A DNA stretch of 64,000 nucleotides from Adineta steineri (lineage: Eukaryota > Rotifera > Eurotatoria > Adinetida > Adinetidae). The notes under the pieces were generated by a model that did not search any database, was not told the DNA's origin, and saw only the letters and a list, made by a program, of their open reading frames with translations. Shown piece by piece: positions 23,830 to 34,934 of this stretch. The DNA lies in NCBI GenBank assembly GCA_905250115.1, contig CAJNOI010000178.1, positions 119,742 to 183,741 of the forward strand. Direction: 5' to 3'. Positions within the stretch are counted from its first letter, which is position 1. Each line of letters starts with the position of its first letter. The translations under genes were made by a program, and so were the position numbers.

Positions 23830-25402
23830 ACTTTTTATCTTGAGAGAAGGTATGAATGTGAGCAAATTAATGGTTTTGTTTTATTCAAGTTCTAATCATA
23901 TCCACCTCCACTATTACAGTCATCCTCAAGACGCATTATGGCAGCTATCTGCTAATTTAAAGTTTGTTGTTAAGTTTTATTTGAATGTTTTCTTCGAAAT
24001 ATATTCACATCGATTTATCTTTTTAGCCTTGTTCTAGTCTCATTAAGTCCTATTTATAGACAAAATATGGCCTTCAAAACAATTTTGTAAATTGATAGAC
24101 CCTCTCTTTCATTGGGGATGGAAAACAAAGACAAACTTTTCGTATGAACACTACAGACTAGGCGCGATCAGTGAGCATTTTCAAAGTTTTAAGCGTTTCT
24201 GTTAAAATTCTCAAATTATGGAGTGCGCTGTGAACTCGAAAATCAAAAGTGAATTCGTATAGGCATTCTTAAAACTTTGGGTTCCATTTAACTATTCGAG
24301 CATTTTTTTTAAATAAAACATCGAATTTGATTTTCATATGATAATGGAGTATCTTCCATTTATTTTGATTCATATTGATTATACATCTTCACTACGAAAT
24401 AAAATAAATAATATTAATTGAAATAAATTTTATCAACATTTAACTCATATAAATGCGCCGAATAGAATAAATGAATAAATAGTTCGAATATAAATATATT
24501 CATAATAGACTAACTTATATAGATGAATGGAAAATAACTTTCTTCAAATAAAAATTGGCTTTTGAATTAGGGTGGGTGTGGGTGTGAGTGTTAGGTGAAT
24601 TCAGTATCCATACTCACATCTACATCCAATATGTACAGCTTATGTCGATAGTGTTTGGCCTCTGGTCATGTATTTCATTTATCCATCCTTGCCAGATCCT
24701 GCTTATCTATTCTTTATACATATTATGCTATCCTTCATGTTTCTTGCGTGCAGACCTTGTTTATGCACACTGTCTATCACTTAGTATGGTGAAGAACATT
24801 CAATGCATATAAAAAGACGGGGAAGGTAAGTAAGAGGGAATTGGAAATTATTATCGTTATATAGTGCGTTTAGTTTATTGTACAACGTTTGAAAACGACA
24901 TCCTATTTAAATAAAGATTGTTACCATCACTATCATCTTTCATATTCATTACATCTCGAATTTGTTACACAGCTGCACACAAATGATATACGAATATTCT
25001 ATTTGGTAGAGAAATGAGATTCTCTTTCAGGATTTTATTACTCTATCAGAGATTTTACGTTCGTTTAGTTTTTCTCCCTATTGACTCTTGAGAGGAAAAG
25101 GTAATCTATTCATAAAACTCTTTTATTATTATGATCCTCTGAAGAATACTTGAGAATTATTCTCTCATGAAAAGTCAAAACAGCTATGATTACAATCTTT
25201 ATCGACAAAACAAAATCACGAATTTAGTTGTTGGCATAGTGAACCTATTTAAAATGTATAGTTATGCGAAAAAAGTAGTGAAATTGTTTTATCAACTACC
25301 AGTGACGATAACAAATGAAATAAGTAGACAAATCTGTCATTTGGAAATTTTTATACTAATCTAGATTCTAACATTTATTGAATGTAGTGCAATAGTATCT
25401 TG
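23830..25402. other. intergenic
   Basis: No gene supported; open stretches near 24588 and 25167 have no motifs. Contains hairpin element 6. Confidence 0.45.
24567..24627. repeat. GT-hairpin element 6
   Basis: Left arm TAGGGTGGGTGTGGGTGTGA is the most telomere-like of the family (GGGTGT/GGGTGG units). The right arm is CATACTCACATCTACATCC. The arms are imperfect complements. Confidence 0.6.
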
Positions 25403-25719
25403 CGGTTGTGAGTGCGTGCATTCCTTCCATTCACTCTCCGACCCACTCTCATTCATCCGTTGTTATTAGAGTTTGGCATCTGTTAGATCATCCTTCACAT
25501 ACACAAATAATCTCATGTTTTCTACAAACACATTTATTTTATTTCTAAAGCTAAAATTTATAAATACATTCGTTTTCTATTGTTTTTTTAAAATTTTTAT
25601 CTATAAAACGAACGAAGCGAAATATAATTCTGATTATTTAACCCAAAACACACATTTCTATTCTTCTTCTTTTTCTTTTTCTCCTTTATCTAACAATCTC
25701 TACAACATTCTTGTTGTCT
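25403..25719 (+). repeat. inverted copy of 13321-13745, ends at assembly gap
   Basis: Begins with GT-hairpin element 7 (25403-25462: GCGGTTGTGAGTGCGTGC facing GACCCACTCTCATTCATCC) and then follows the reverse complement of the 13.3-13.7 kb block up to the first N. It differs by a loss of about 190 bp, small indels and scattered substitutions. Confidence 0.8.
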
Positions 25720-25819
25720 NNNNNNNNNNNNNNNNNNNNNNNNNNNNNNNNNNNNNNNNNNNNNNNNNNNNNNNNNNNNNNNNNNNNNNNNNNNNNNNNN
25801 NNNNNNNNNNNNNNNNNNN
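25720..25819. other. assembly gap, 100 N
   Basis: Exactly 100 undetermined bases, the usual placeholder for unknown length. The sequences on its two sides correspond to 13321 and 8728 in inverted order, so about 4.6 kb carrying two genes may be missing or deleted here. Confidence 0.95.
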
Positions 25820-26180
25820 TTGTATGAATAAGAAAAAAAAGTTGGTTTTCGTATTTTATATTGTTTCTTTAATTTCGATCAGAATAGAATGTATTTGTTT
25901 TGTTGAAAAATATCACGCGCATATCGTACTTTTTGAAAAATAAATGTCTGATTACGGTACATTCAAGAATGAAACGTCGTCATTGTTATAGTTAAAATAA
26001 ATTAGAAAAAAATATTTGTTTTTGAATATTTGAAAGTATTCCATGGTTTAATGAAAACATTCTTATTAGATTTCTTCTATATATTCATTATTACTCATTT
26101 TCATATTAAATTTTATTCTAAAATGATTTGATAAGAAAGTTCTCAACAAAGAAATATCTTTTTATGAAATTAACATATTG
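25820..26180 (+). repeat. inverted copy of 8385-8735
   Basis: Starts at the gap edge with TTGTATGAATAAG, the reverse complement of sequence ending at 8728. Near-identical for about 250 bp, then diverging (indels around 26070-26100) and lost after about 26180. Confidence 0.8.
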
Positions 26181-26904
26181 AATTGACTGATACATTTATT
26201 TATTTTTATACAATTATTCATTTTTTATCGATTCATTTTACATATCAATTCATGTGAAGAATCAGTTGATAAATAACTCTAAATATTATACACTGATTTC
26301 TATTTGTATTGTTCGAGCAAGAAAGTTTTTATGATGTCATTGGTGACGACATGTTGTCTTGTATAGTGAACGAGAGATGATTAATCGAAGCAGTACAAGT
26401 ATAAGAATGCAGATCAATGGAGACGATTTATTTACAAAACGATCCTCATGGAAGATTCCATGTCTATTCATTCTCAAATTGAGAGTCATACTCCTCACTT
26501 TCAGATAACACTACTTTTGACTCAATTATATCATTTTTGTCAACTCTGTGAAGTCTATTTTAAAAAATTTCCTCTCAATCTGCTATTAACGAATTTCTGA
26601 TAGACATTGCATTCTGGTGCTATTCGTAATCATAGCTTGACGTTATTGGAATAGTGTCATTTTTCAGTGTAGATACAGATCATTAAGAGCTACAAAATAT
26701 TAAAGACATTTCTGATATAGCTATGCTTCATTTATTATAAAACAATTAAACATGAATTTTTATCCTAAATTTAGTTCAATAGTTTATGTTGAAAAAACGT
26801 CAAGTAGATGGTCAACTTGTTCATATTGTCTCCTTTTTATTTAGATAACATAAAAGATTTTCAGTAGAATAATAATTTAAATACTATCTTTTGAATAAAA
26901 TCTT
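26181..26904. other. intergenic, no feature seen
   Basis: No coding frame, repeat or RNA recognised between the duplicated block and the hairpin/minisatellite cluster. Confidence 0.45.
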
Positions 26905-26990
26905 GAGAGTATGAGTTTGAGTGCGGATACCAGCCAGGGTGTAAATCTATAGCTATACCCACAGCCACGCAGACCAACACCATCAAGTTG
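26905..26990. repeat. GT-hairpin element 8, abuts minisatellite
   Basis: GAGAGTATGAGTTTGAGTGC with CAGGGTGT on the left; ACCCACAGCCACGCAGACC and AACACCATCAA on the right. The right edge touches the first unit of the 90-bp array. Confidence 0.5.
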
Positions 26991-26993
26991 GTG

Positions 26994-27580
26994 TAACGCG
27001 TGTTATCAAATGAGTTTGTTTCTCATCATCGAAACTTACAATTTCTAGTTAGATATTTCACTATCGTTAACGACTAAAATGCTTTAACGCTTCTTATCAA
27101 ATGACATTGTTTTTCATCCTTAAAATTTATTATTTATAATTAGATATTTCAGGTACTTTACGAGTGAGATGTTTTAACGCGTCTTATCGAATAAGTTTTG
27201 TTTTTCATCATCAAAACTCATGATTTATAATTAGCCACTTCACTGACTTTAACCAGTGCGATGCATTAACGCTTCTTATCGAACGAGTTTGTTTCTCATC
27301 AGAACTTATTATTTATAGTTAGATATTTCAGCGTCGTTAACGACTAAAATGCTTTAACGCTTCCTATCGAATGAGATTGTTTTTCATCCTTAAAACTTAT
27401 TATATATAGCTTGACATTTTACTGATTTTACGAGTGAGATATTTTAACGCGTCTTGTCAAATGAGTTTGTTTTTCATCCTTAAAACTTATTATATATAGC
27501 TAGACATTTTACTGATTTTACGAGTGAGATATTTTAACGCGTTTTATCGAGTGAGTTTATTTTTCGTCATGAAAACTGTC
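26994..27580. repeat. minisatellite, seven units of about 90 bp
   Basis: Units begin with TAACGC at 26994, 27085, 27175, 27267, 27355, 27445 and 27535 (spacing 88-92 bp). Each reads roughly TAACGCKTCTTATCRAATGA, then GTTTGTTTTTCATC, then an ACTTATTATTTATA-like stretch. No open frame runs through it. A hairpin element lies on each side. Confidence 0.85.
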
Positions 27581-27641
27581 TTGAGGTTGTTGACGTGAAT
27601 GTAGTGATTGAAAAAGATCCACGCACCCATCGAGACTCAAA
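27580..27641. repeat. GT-hairpin element 9
   Basis: TCTTGAGGTTGTTGACGTGA faces CCACGCACCCATCGAGACTCAA. The terminal TTGAG/CTCAA pair matches elements 1, 3 and 14. Confidence 0.5.
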
Positions 27642-28156
27642 CTGATCCTCAAATGCTTTTCGCTTTCACGTTAAGTATAAGTTAGATTTACATTGATAGA
27701 AAATAATTATATAATCGGAAAGCGTATTAATATCTCTATTATCATATATTACGCTCGTTTTCACTTGCAACTGATACGCCGACGAGTACTTCATATATTT
27801 CTGATACCATCATATTTTTTTATCCTCATCATATATATATAAATACATGTCTAGATTACGGTAAAATGTGCTCTATATATCATACGATACGATACAGTAC
27901 AATGTACGATCGATGTATATTGAATTGCGACATAGTTTTACTAAGCAATCGTACAGCGCATTATCATAGCTCGATGATATTTTTTTTCAACCCGTAAACA
28001 TTTGAGGATGAAGGTACATTAGAAATACTCAAAATAAACATCGTACAACCATCTTAAAAATATCTTAATATAATCATTTTATCAAACATATATATCGCTT
28101 ATAGTTAATCATATTATCCTATTACTTTCTACACTTTAGTTTTCACGCAAATAAGA
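27642..28156. other. intergenic, GPCR upstream
   Basis: AT-rich; nothing recognised except a pyrimidine-rich CTTTCTACACTTTAG acceptor-like site at 28125-28139, 17 bp before the receptor ATG. Confidence 0.4.
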
Positions 28157-29200
28157 ATGAATTCATCGGCAACAGTATTAGGAAGTCAGCTCAATCTAAT
28201 TCAGACGTATTTGACTGGTTATTTTATGGTACCAGTTTATATGTTTGGTAATTTAGGCAACTTGGCAAATATTATTCTATTCTTTGAACGTAATCCTCAG
28301 TTAAATAACATATGTGGCTTGTATTTCATCGGATTATCCTTAGCCAATTTATTGATTATCGATATAGGTGGTTTAACGCGAAGTCTTCCTTTTTTAACTA
28401 ATTTCAATTTGGAATCTACATCACTTATATTTTGCAAATGTCGTCTTTATTTCGTTCATTTTCCATTGCTTCTTGGCCGTTATTTTATTTGTCTTATTTC
28501 GATCGATCGATGGATGGTAACATCATCGAATGAATCCATCCGGAAAATGAGTTCTATCAAAAATGCTCGATATCTCATTATAGTCGGAACTTGTATTTGT
28601 GCCATTTTTAGTATACATGCTTCAATCGGATTCGAAATCAAGTTTGATCGATGTTATGCATATCTGAATTCAAGCTATAGTGTATTCTTCAGTATCTACA
28701 ATGGATTGAGTGTTATAATACCAATGGTCATAATGAAGATTTTTAGCATGCTTATCATTGTAAATATTCGTCAAAGTCGCCGCCGTATTCAGGTTATACC
28801 TGAAGTAACAGCTAGTACTCACCAGACATCCACCAGACATATTCAACAAACTAATATGAAATTCATTCGATTGGCTTTAATGCAAAGTCTTTCATTTGGG
28901 TTGTTAAATATTTGTTTTGTAGTATATGTTATCTATGATTTTGCGATTAGTGGACAAACAAAAAATTCTGATCAACTAGTCATTAACGGCTTTATTTATG
29001 GCGTTTCAATTCATCCTATTTATATATTCTCGTCGGTAAGATAATAAAATAATAAACGAAAGAAAACATTCTACTTGGATGAACTTAATTTTTAGATCAC
29101 ATTTGCAACATACACATTAGCATCAGCTAAGTTTCGCAAAGAGTGCATTTCTACAAGTCGTCGTCTTTGTACAAAATTACTACGTCGTTTTATACATTAA
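28157..29200 (+). CDS. rhodopsin-like (class A) G-protein-coupled receptor, orphan
   Basis: Exons 28157..29035 and 29096..29200, 327 aa. The extracellular N-terminus has an NSS sequon. TM1 carries GNLGNLANIILFF. Cysteines near 92-94 and a Cys in FDRCYAY could form the usual disulfide. TM3 ends ISIDRWMV (Asp117, the DRY equivalent). A basic third loop has NIRQSRRRIQV. TM7 has IHPIYIF in place of NPxxY, and the second exon supplies a Cys/Arg-rich tail (TSRRLCTKLLRRFIH). The short compact form resembles bdelloid and nematode-type chemoreceptors or peptide receptors. Ligand unknown. Poly(A)-like CAATAAAG near 29350. Confidence 0.8.
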
Positions 29201-30174
29201 TTCATCTGTGAGGCTTATTGCTGACTGTTAACACTTTATCTTCATAACATGCATATTCAATCTATTTTTTCTTCAATTCTGATGTTACCCTTATACGTCT
29301 ACATATATTTATTGTATTGTGTTTGTGTATTCATGTATATCTTTTTATGCAATAAAGTAGATTGCATGCAGCATTATATATGCATCAAATGTACTTTTCA
29401 GTCTTGAACCGATGAGTGAAAATTTGCTGATCTAAAATTGGATCCCACAGAATTTCAATCGTCACGCAATTCTTTGATCTTGCTTCACAAAAACTAGGTA
29501 AAAAATCAGATTAAAATTCAACATAATCGATTATTATCATCATTATGAGAATGTGAATGTGTAACGATAGATGAAGTTTTTTTCATTATACTGCTTTATT
29601 ATTGCTCACACATATCCTTGTTCATTTGTATTTTTATGTTTTCTCTTTCTAATAATCTTTATTTGAACAAATAAAGTATAACTGATCGAAACAAACTAGA
29701 TTTAGATCATTGCATGGTACTCTTTTTGTACTTGAATATCCTTAAGAAAATTTTCATATATAAAGAAAACATGATAGTATCATTTATTCTATTTAGTTAA
29801 AAAAGACGGATAAATATGTTCATTATTATTTGAATATATCCGTACTATATTTTATAAATAAATATACGTAATATCTAGAAATACGTAGTATATAATGACA
29901 TATTTCGTCATTAGATAGGATCAATCAATTCAAAGTAAAGTTCGAATATATTCTTTTTTTATCATTTACGTATATTTCTTTTCCATAAATATATGTATTG
30001 ATGACAATATTATACGACATAGAACTTTCTAAAGAATCAAATGACTCATTTACATACCCACACAGAATAACCGCAAGTTAAATATAGTATCACCAACGCA
30101 TATTTCTTCGTATATATATATGCAAATGGAAGAAAAGACAAATATCTACTAAGCTTTTATACACAAACCAAAAG
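29201..30174. other. intergenic
   Basis: 3' UTR of the receptor gene and upstream region of the NHL gene. No other feature recognised. Confidence 0.4.
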
Positions 30175-31242
30175 ATGTCGTTTAATTACTATATTGTAAG
30201 TATTGCAAAGAACTTTTTCAGAATATAAATATAAAATATCATTTTTTTTAAATAGTCAATCTTATTCGTTTTACTATTAATCACTCACAAGAGTTATTCG
30301 AAAGCGATTCCACAATCGAAAGATAAAAAAGAATTAATTTCTTCGAATAATCAAATAACTTTAAAAACAAAGTGGACGCAAAATGGTATTACACTTGTTG
30401 AAGGAAATCAATTATATGATCCAACTGGAATTTCAATTGACGATGATACTCAAACTATCTATATTGCTGATTCAGGAAATGATCGTATTATTAAATGGAA
30501 ATTTGATGAAAAACAAGGTGAAATTGTTGCAGGTGGAAATGGAAGAGGCAATGGATTAAATCAATTAGATTGGCCAACTGATGTTATTCTTGATAAAAAA
30601 ACAAATTCAATTCTTATTTGTGATTTAAACAATCGACGTGTTGTACGATGGTCACTTGAAATTAATGCATATGGACAAACAGTTATCAATGATATTGATT
30701 GTGGTGGCTTAAAAATAGATACTCAGGGAAATATTTATGTATCTGATTATGTTAATAATGAAATAAAAAAATGGTCAGCAGAAAATCCAGAAGGAATCAT
30801 TGTTGCCGGTGGAAATGGAAAAGGAAATCAATTGAATCAACTTAATTATCCAATTTATTTCTTCGTTGATAAAGATGAATCAATTTATGTGTCTGATCAT
30901 TTAAATCATCGTGTTATGAAATGGATTAAGAATGCAAAAGAAGGTATCGTTGTTGCAGGTGGACAAGGTAAAGGAAATCTTTTAACACAATTAAAAGATT
31001 CTTCAGGTGTTATGGTTGATCATTTAAATAATATTTATGTCGTCGATTCGGGTAATAATCGAATAGTACGTTGGTCAAAAGATTCGAAAAAAGGTCAGGT
31101 GCTTGTTGGTGGAAATGAAAAAGGTGAAGAAGCAAATCAATTCGATTATCCTACTGGTTTAGCAATGGATCGACAAGGTAATTTATATGTCGCTGATTTT
31201 AGTAATCATCGTATACAAAAATTTCTTATTGACAATCATTAA
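30175..31242 (+). CDS. secreted NHL-repeat beta-propeller protein
   Basis: Exons 30175..30195 (seven codons, MSFNYYI) and 30256..31242, 335 aa. The main exon has no in-frame ATG for about 570 nt, so the tiny first exon supplies the start. The join creates a signal peptide (SILFVLLLITHKSYSKA). Then come about five to six NHL blades of the form LYxPTGxxxD, IYIADSGNDRIIKW and GxIVAGGNGRG; clear copies include NLYVADFSNHRIQKF and NIYVVDSGNNRIVRW. NHL propellers bind proteins, sugars or RNA; here secretion is predicted, so an extracellular binding role is inferred. Such stand-alone NHL proteins form large families in bdelloids as far as I recall. AATAAA near 31331. Confidence 0.87.
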
Positions 31243-31573
31243 CATGCATTTTGTTATGTAATAACATTTGATTTTTAGAAAATGTAATATTTTTTGTAAA
31301 AAGTTCTGTTTTTGTTTTTTCTTTAATGCAATAAATTTAAAATAATCGAAATGAATGATAATAGTGTCCAGTTGAAATCGGTTCGTTGTTAAAGAAACGG
31401 TATTGCTTTTGTAATAAGACTCATTCTATTAATGAAGCTAGTTAAAGATTTTGAAGATTTTTAGTCATCAGATCTTCTTATATTATTAAACAAAGACACC
31501 TGTTTAATAGAAATAAGTGTTTATTTATAATAATAATAAAAAAGGATAGTACACATCAATTAAGGCCTACAGA

Positions 31574-32626
31574 TTATTCAGCTTTCGAATCATTGGTTGA
31601 ATATGAAATATCATGTTTTTCAAGTTGATATCGTGGTGGACCTGATTTACTCATCGACAAACCACGTGCCATTTCAACCCGTCTTAAAAACTCGAGTTTA
31701 GTTTCACCAGATCGCACAGTGATGGGATCCGATCCAGGAAGATTATCAAATGTTACACTTCCATCAGCCATAATTTTGTTTTGTTTTTCATCACTTAGAT
31801 TTTTTAATTGTGTAATAGTACACACTTCATACCAAACTGTTAGTCGACGTTCAGCTTTTTGAGGATAGATGACTCGATGAATACCTGGCTTCAAACGATT
31901 CTGTGTTACTCGAGCAGCCGCTTCTCCCAACCAGATAACACCAATATTTGGCTGTAAAGGTCCATCTATCCATTGATTTGTAGTCATATCTTTCAGTTGA
32001 AGTCCTTCATGTGTTGACATGACACTGATTGAGAGTAGTCCAGGATCGTAGTGTGGAACACAATTGACTTCTTCAGTTGATTGCCCATTTATTGGTGGTT
32101 GAAAACCATTTTTATCGTTGAAATAAGAGACGATATCGAGCATACCGAAATGTTCATCTTTCGGTGGTAAGTTCGCCTCTTCGATCAACGTTGATAAGGA
32201 TGGTTGTGATTGAAAAACACAATGTTGATCAAGAATTTCAATAAGTCGTTTTGTGACAACATCAAATGCTTGAGAAAGATAGTTTAATGGATGAACAAGT
32301 TGTCTCGGTATCAAACTTTTATTTGCAAATTTACCATAATAACTACCAGTCAATAATTTAATTCCTTCTTTATGATCCACTTTTGAATAACCATAGATTG
32401 GTACGCGTTGTGTATATCTACGCTTGGTTCCATCAGCCTGCTGGAAAAATTCCGAAAGCTCGTGTGTCAAGACAGATGTTGGAATAAGTTCTGATGGTAA
32501 GATGATGAAACACCAACCATTGGATTCAAATTCTTGTTGCATTCGTTTGATTTCAGTTGCATCATTGGAATTTAATATTTTATTCAAATCAATAATTACT
32601 TGTGTGTTCGCATTTGATAATGTCAT
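31574..32626 (-). CDS. 2-oxoglutarate/Fe(II) oxygenase, isopenicillin-N-synthase-like
   Basis: Intronless, 350 aa, ATG at 32626. The double-stranded beta-helix core shows the iron triad His192-x-Asp194 (VPHYDPGLL) and His250 (KPGIHRV), plus Arg261-x-Thr263 (ERRLTVWYE) that would hold the 2-oxoglutarate carboxylate (R-x-S/T in the family). The N-terminal non-haem dioxygenase segment is recognisable in FESNGWCFIILP. Members hydroxylate or cyclise small molecules; the substrate cannot be told. Length and architecture match plant, fungal and bacterial small-molecule oxygenases. Absence of introns could mean acquisition, but the base composition is like the neighbours. Confidence 0.85.
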   Translation of the reverse strand: MTLSNANTQVIIDLNKILNSNDATEIKRMQQEFESNGWCFIILPSELIPTSVLTHELSEFFQQADGTKRRYTQRVPIYGYSKVDHKEGIKLLTGSYYGKFANKSLIPRQLVHPLNYLSQAFDVVTKRLIEILDQHCVFQSQPSLSTLIEEANLPPKDEHFGMLDIVSYFNDKNGFQPPINGQSTEEVNCVPHYDPGLLSISVMSTHEGLQLKDMTTNQWIDGPLQPNIGVIWLGEAAARVTQNRLKPGIHRVIYPQKAERRLTVWYEVCTITQLKNLSDEKQNKIMADGSVTFDNLPGSDPITVRSGETKLEFLRRVEMARGLSMSKSGPPRYQLEKHDISYSTNDSKAE

Positions 32627-33211
32627 TTTGAAAATAAGTTAGCAATAGTTGTGTTATGTGTGGTGTTTCGTTTAAATATATGTCGTATAGTGTTACTTAC
32701 CTCAGGTGATTCATTTTATCAAGACGAAATATTGCACAATATTTCTTTTTGTTTTATGTAATTTCACCACGTGACTAAAACATGACTCATTTATCATTAC
32801 ACTCCGAAGAGGTTGTTTCTGTTTGTTCTTTCTACAAATCTACATAAAATATTGTTATTCTCCGTCACAATGCTCTTGAGAACTGTAAATCATTTAAGAT
32901 TGGATAAACCAAAACATAATTCAATTATTAGATGTTGATAAAGTAGGTTTAATATATATTCCATAAGTGTGGTGGATAGCAGAAGCTATATTATTTGTTC
33001 TCTATGTAAATCTTCTCATGATTATCAATAAAATGGCGTACTCGTTTTAAAAATAAATCATCTATATGTTTTTCGTAACTCTATCGATATTTTATTACTT
33101 ATAATAAATGTGTGAGTTTAAAACTGTTCGAAAACAATAGTATTAGCAAAGCAATATTATCGGTAGAGTAAGCAAAAATTTAGAAAGAACATAAAAAAAT
33201 ATTTGTAATTA
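32627..33211. other. intergenic
   Basis: Nothing recognised beyond the AT-rich flanks of two minus-strand genes. Confidence 0.4.
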
Positions 33212-33562
33212 TTATTTCATATCAGCAAATTTGTCAAATGCTATGTTACAAAATGATAAGATCGCCGGTAGTATTAATAGTGGTACTAATATTTGTTGTC
33301 CATACGACGATCCACTTGTATGGGTACTATTGCATGAATTTTTAATGAAACTATTCTCAGCAGGACACTGTGTAGGATATTTATCAGTACACAATTGTTT
33401 AATACATGAAGGACAATTTGCTACATCTATCACTGGTTGATTCACTGGTGTACAGTTAAAATTCCATATAGTAGTGAGACAACAAGCACATCGACAGTCA
33501 TAACCGTATGAAAGTGATAAGCAAGCCATAATAATTGCACTTGCTAAAATAATTGATTTCAT
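33212..33562 (-). CDS. small cysteine-rich secreted or GPI-anchored protein
   Basis: Single exon, 116 aa. A signal peptide (MKSIILASAIIMACLSLSYG) is followed by about ten cysteines, including CRCACC and CPSCIKQLC, over roughly 60 residues. The C-terminal hydrophobic stretch ILVPLLILPAILSFCNIAF follows a small-residue region (SGSSYGQ), a GPI-signal-like layout, though the tail after it is polar. Family not recognised; Cys spacing suggests a disulfide-stabilised extracellular domain. No evidence for an enzymatic role. Confidence 0.65.
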   Translation of the reverse strand: MKSIILASAIIMACLSLSYGYDCRCACCLTTIWNFNCTPVNQPVIDVANCPSCIKQLCTDKYPTQCPAENSFIKNSCNSTHTSGSSYGQQILVPLLILPAILSFCNIAFDKFADMK

Positions 33563-34461
33563 TTTATCTAATTCGTCAATGATCTCGTATGAATTCTTCT
33601 CTTATGAATTAAACAGCAGATACATATATATATATCAATGAGGAACAAAAGAATAAAGACAAACTTTACAAGGTTATTTTTATTAGAGATGAATGAGTAA
33701 CAGTCATTTAATTACTCACTAGTCACTTTTTCATTTTATGACTAGTGAGTAATTGAGTTACTGTTATTTTATCCATTCCTGTTCATTTTGTAAGGCATAT
33801 TTGTGTACGATACTTAATTACTAAGCATATGTCATGTTCTTCATGTTTGTCTTTGTAGATCAAATTGCCTTTCAGAAGAAAAATAAAAGTCAATATTATG
33901 GAGATTTGAAAGAAAAAATCATGAACGTAATCTTCAGAAGGAATGATAAAGTCATATGATAGTCGCACTCACACCCACACTTTAATATGTCCATCTTTAA
34001 TGTGCAAACGTGTAATCACACATTCTTTTTCTAAAATTAAAAGAAATTCTTTTTAATTTTCAAATGACAAATATACGTCACTAAATAATTTATCCTTTCA
34101 CAAAAAAATCGGCGAAAAAGTGAACTTGTCAATGTATTCACCGGGAATGATTTAGCAGAATTCATACAATAAATAACAAGTGTATGTTTATCGAAAAATA
34201 TTTCGATTCTATGTCTTAAACTATTTCTCTGCTGATGATCTGTCTATATATAATAAAATAAAAATCATAACGAAAACATGTGACTAACATTTCTAAACCA
34301 ACGTGTACAAATAAAATAGTAACTGGATGACGATCAATACTACGGGGTATTCGCGTTTTTCTCTTATTTTATAACATTTTCATTCAATATTTTAACGTTG
34401 GGACGCGTTTTAAAGTAATTCATATACAACTAAATATTACTCTATATGTAAGAAATGGACT
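33563..34461. other. intergenic with palindrome and a lone C-rich half element
   Basis: Contains the palindrome at 33689-33778 and GCACTCACACCCACACTTT at 33965-33983, which looks like a right arm of the GT-hairpin family without a left arm. No gene supported. Confidence 0.45.
33689..33778. repeat. palindromic element with about 38-bp arms
   Basis: Left arm includes GAGTAACAG and ATTACTCACTAGTCA; the right arm reads TGACTAGTGAGTAAT and TAACTC-type complement, then ATCCATTC. Loop about 11 bp (CTTTTTCATTT). The inner 16 bp match perfectly, the outer parts with small indels. It is a different family from the GT-hairpins. Confidence 0.7.
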
Positions 34462-34562
34462 ACTTGAGGGTGTGGGTGTGTATATAGATGGATAGATGTA
34501 GATATGCGTGTGCGTGCGTGGGTTCAGGTGTCATTTCTCCCGTTACTTCATACCCACACCAC
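34462..34562. repeat. GT-hairpin element 10
   Basis: CTTGAGGGTGTGGGTGTG opens the left half, followed by degenerate GATG/GTGCGTGC units; the right arm is TACCCACACCAC. The outer TTGAGGGTGTGGG is the exact complement of the right end of element 1 or 3. Confidence 0.65.
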
Positions 34563-34642
34563 AATTCGTGATTTTTGAACCATGAGAATTTCAATGGCGT
34601 CTGACAACTTTCTTAGCGGGGATGAAATCTAGGTTATGGTAG

Positions 34643-34798
34643 CTAGACATACTGGGGATACGTGAGATCATGAATAGAACCACCTAATAGAGTTTCTTCA
34701 TCGAGATATGAGATGATAACAGCTACAGATATAACTGCATTCAACGTCATCACTATTACTAAAAAGAATACGCTATATCTATACATAGATATTTTCAT
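34643..34798 (-). CDS. possible single-TM exon, uncertain
   Basis: Reads MKISMYRYSVFFLVIVMTLN... with one clear TM segment (VFFLVIVMTLNAVISVAVII), preceded in frame by a basic stretch. It ends at CCCAGTATGTCTAG, where GTATGT could be a splice donor, but no downstream exon was found. It may be a fragment of a type II membrane protein or chance. Confidence 0.2.
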   Translation of the reverse strand: MKISMYRYSVFFLVIVMTLNAVISVAVIISYLDEETLLGGSIHDLTYPQYV

Positions 34799-34934
34799 TT
34801 GTAAGGATCGTGCACATCTAATCTTCTTATATATTCTGCGCAATCGTTGATTTATATAGGTACTTTTGTTTATTATAGAACGGAAAGTTTAATGGCGCTA
34901 TTTTATTTCATATTATTTATCTAAATATCAACAT

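Noticed and set aside
25473..25943. Open frame across the first N run
   Set aside because: It runs through undetermined bases; each side is non-coding duplicated DNA.
26994..27580. CRISPR-like array
   Set aside because: Whole units repeat with no unique spacers and the genome is eukaryotic; it is a minisatellite.
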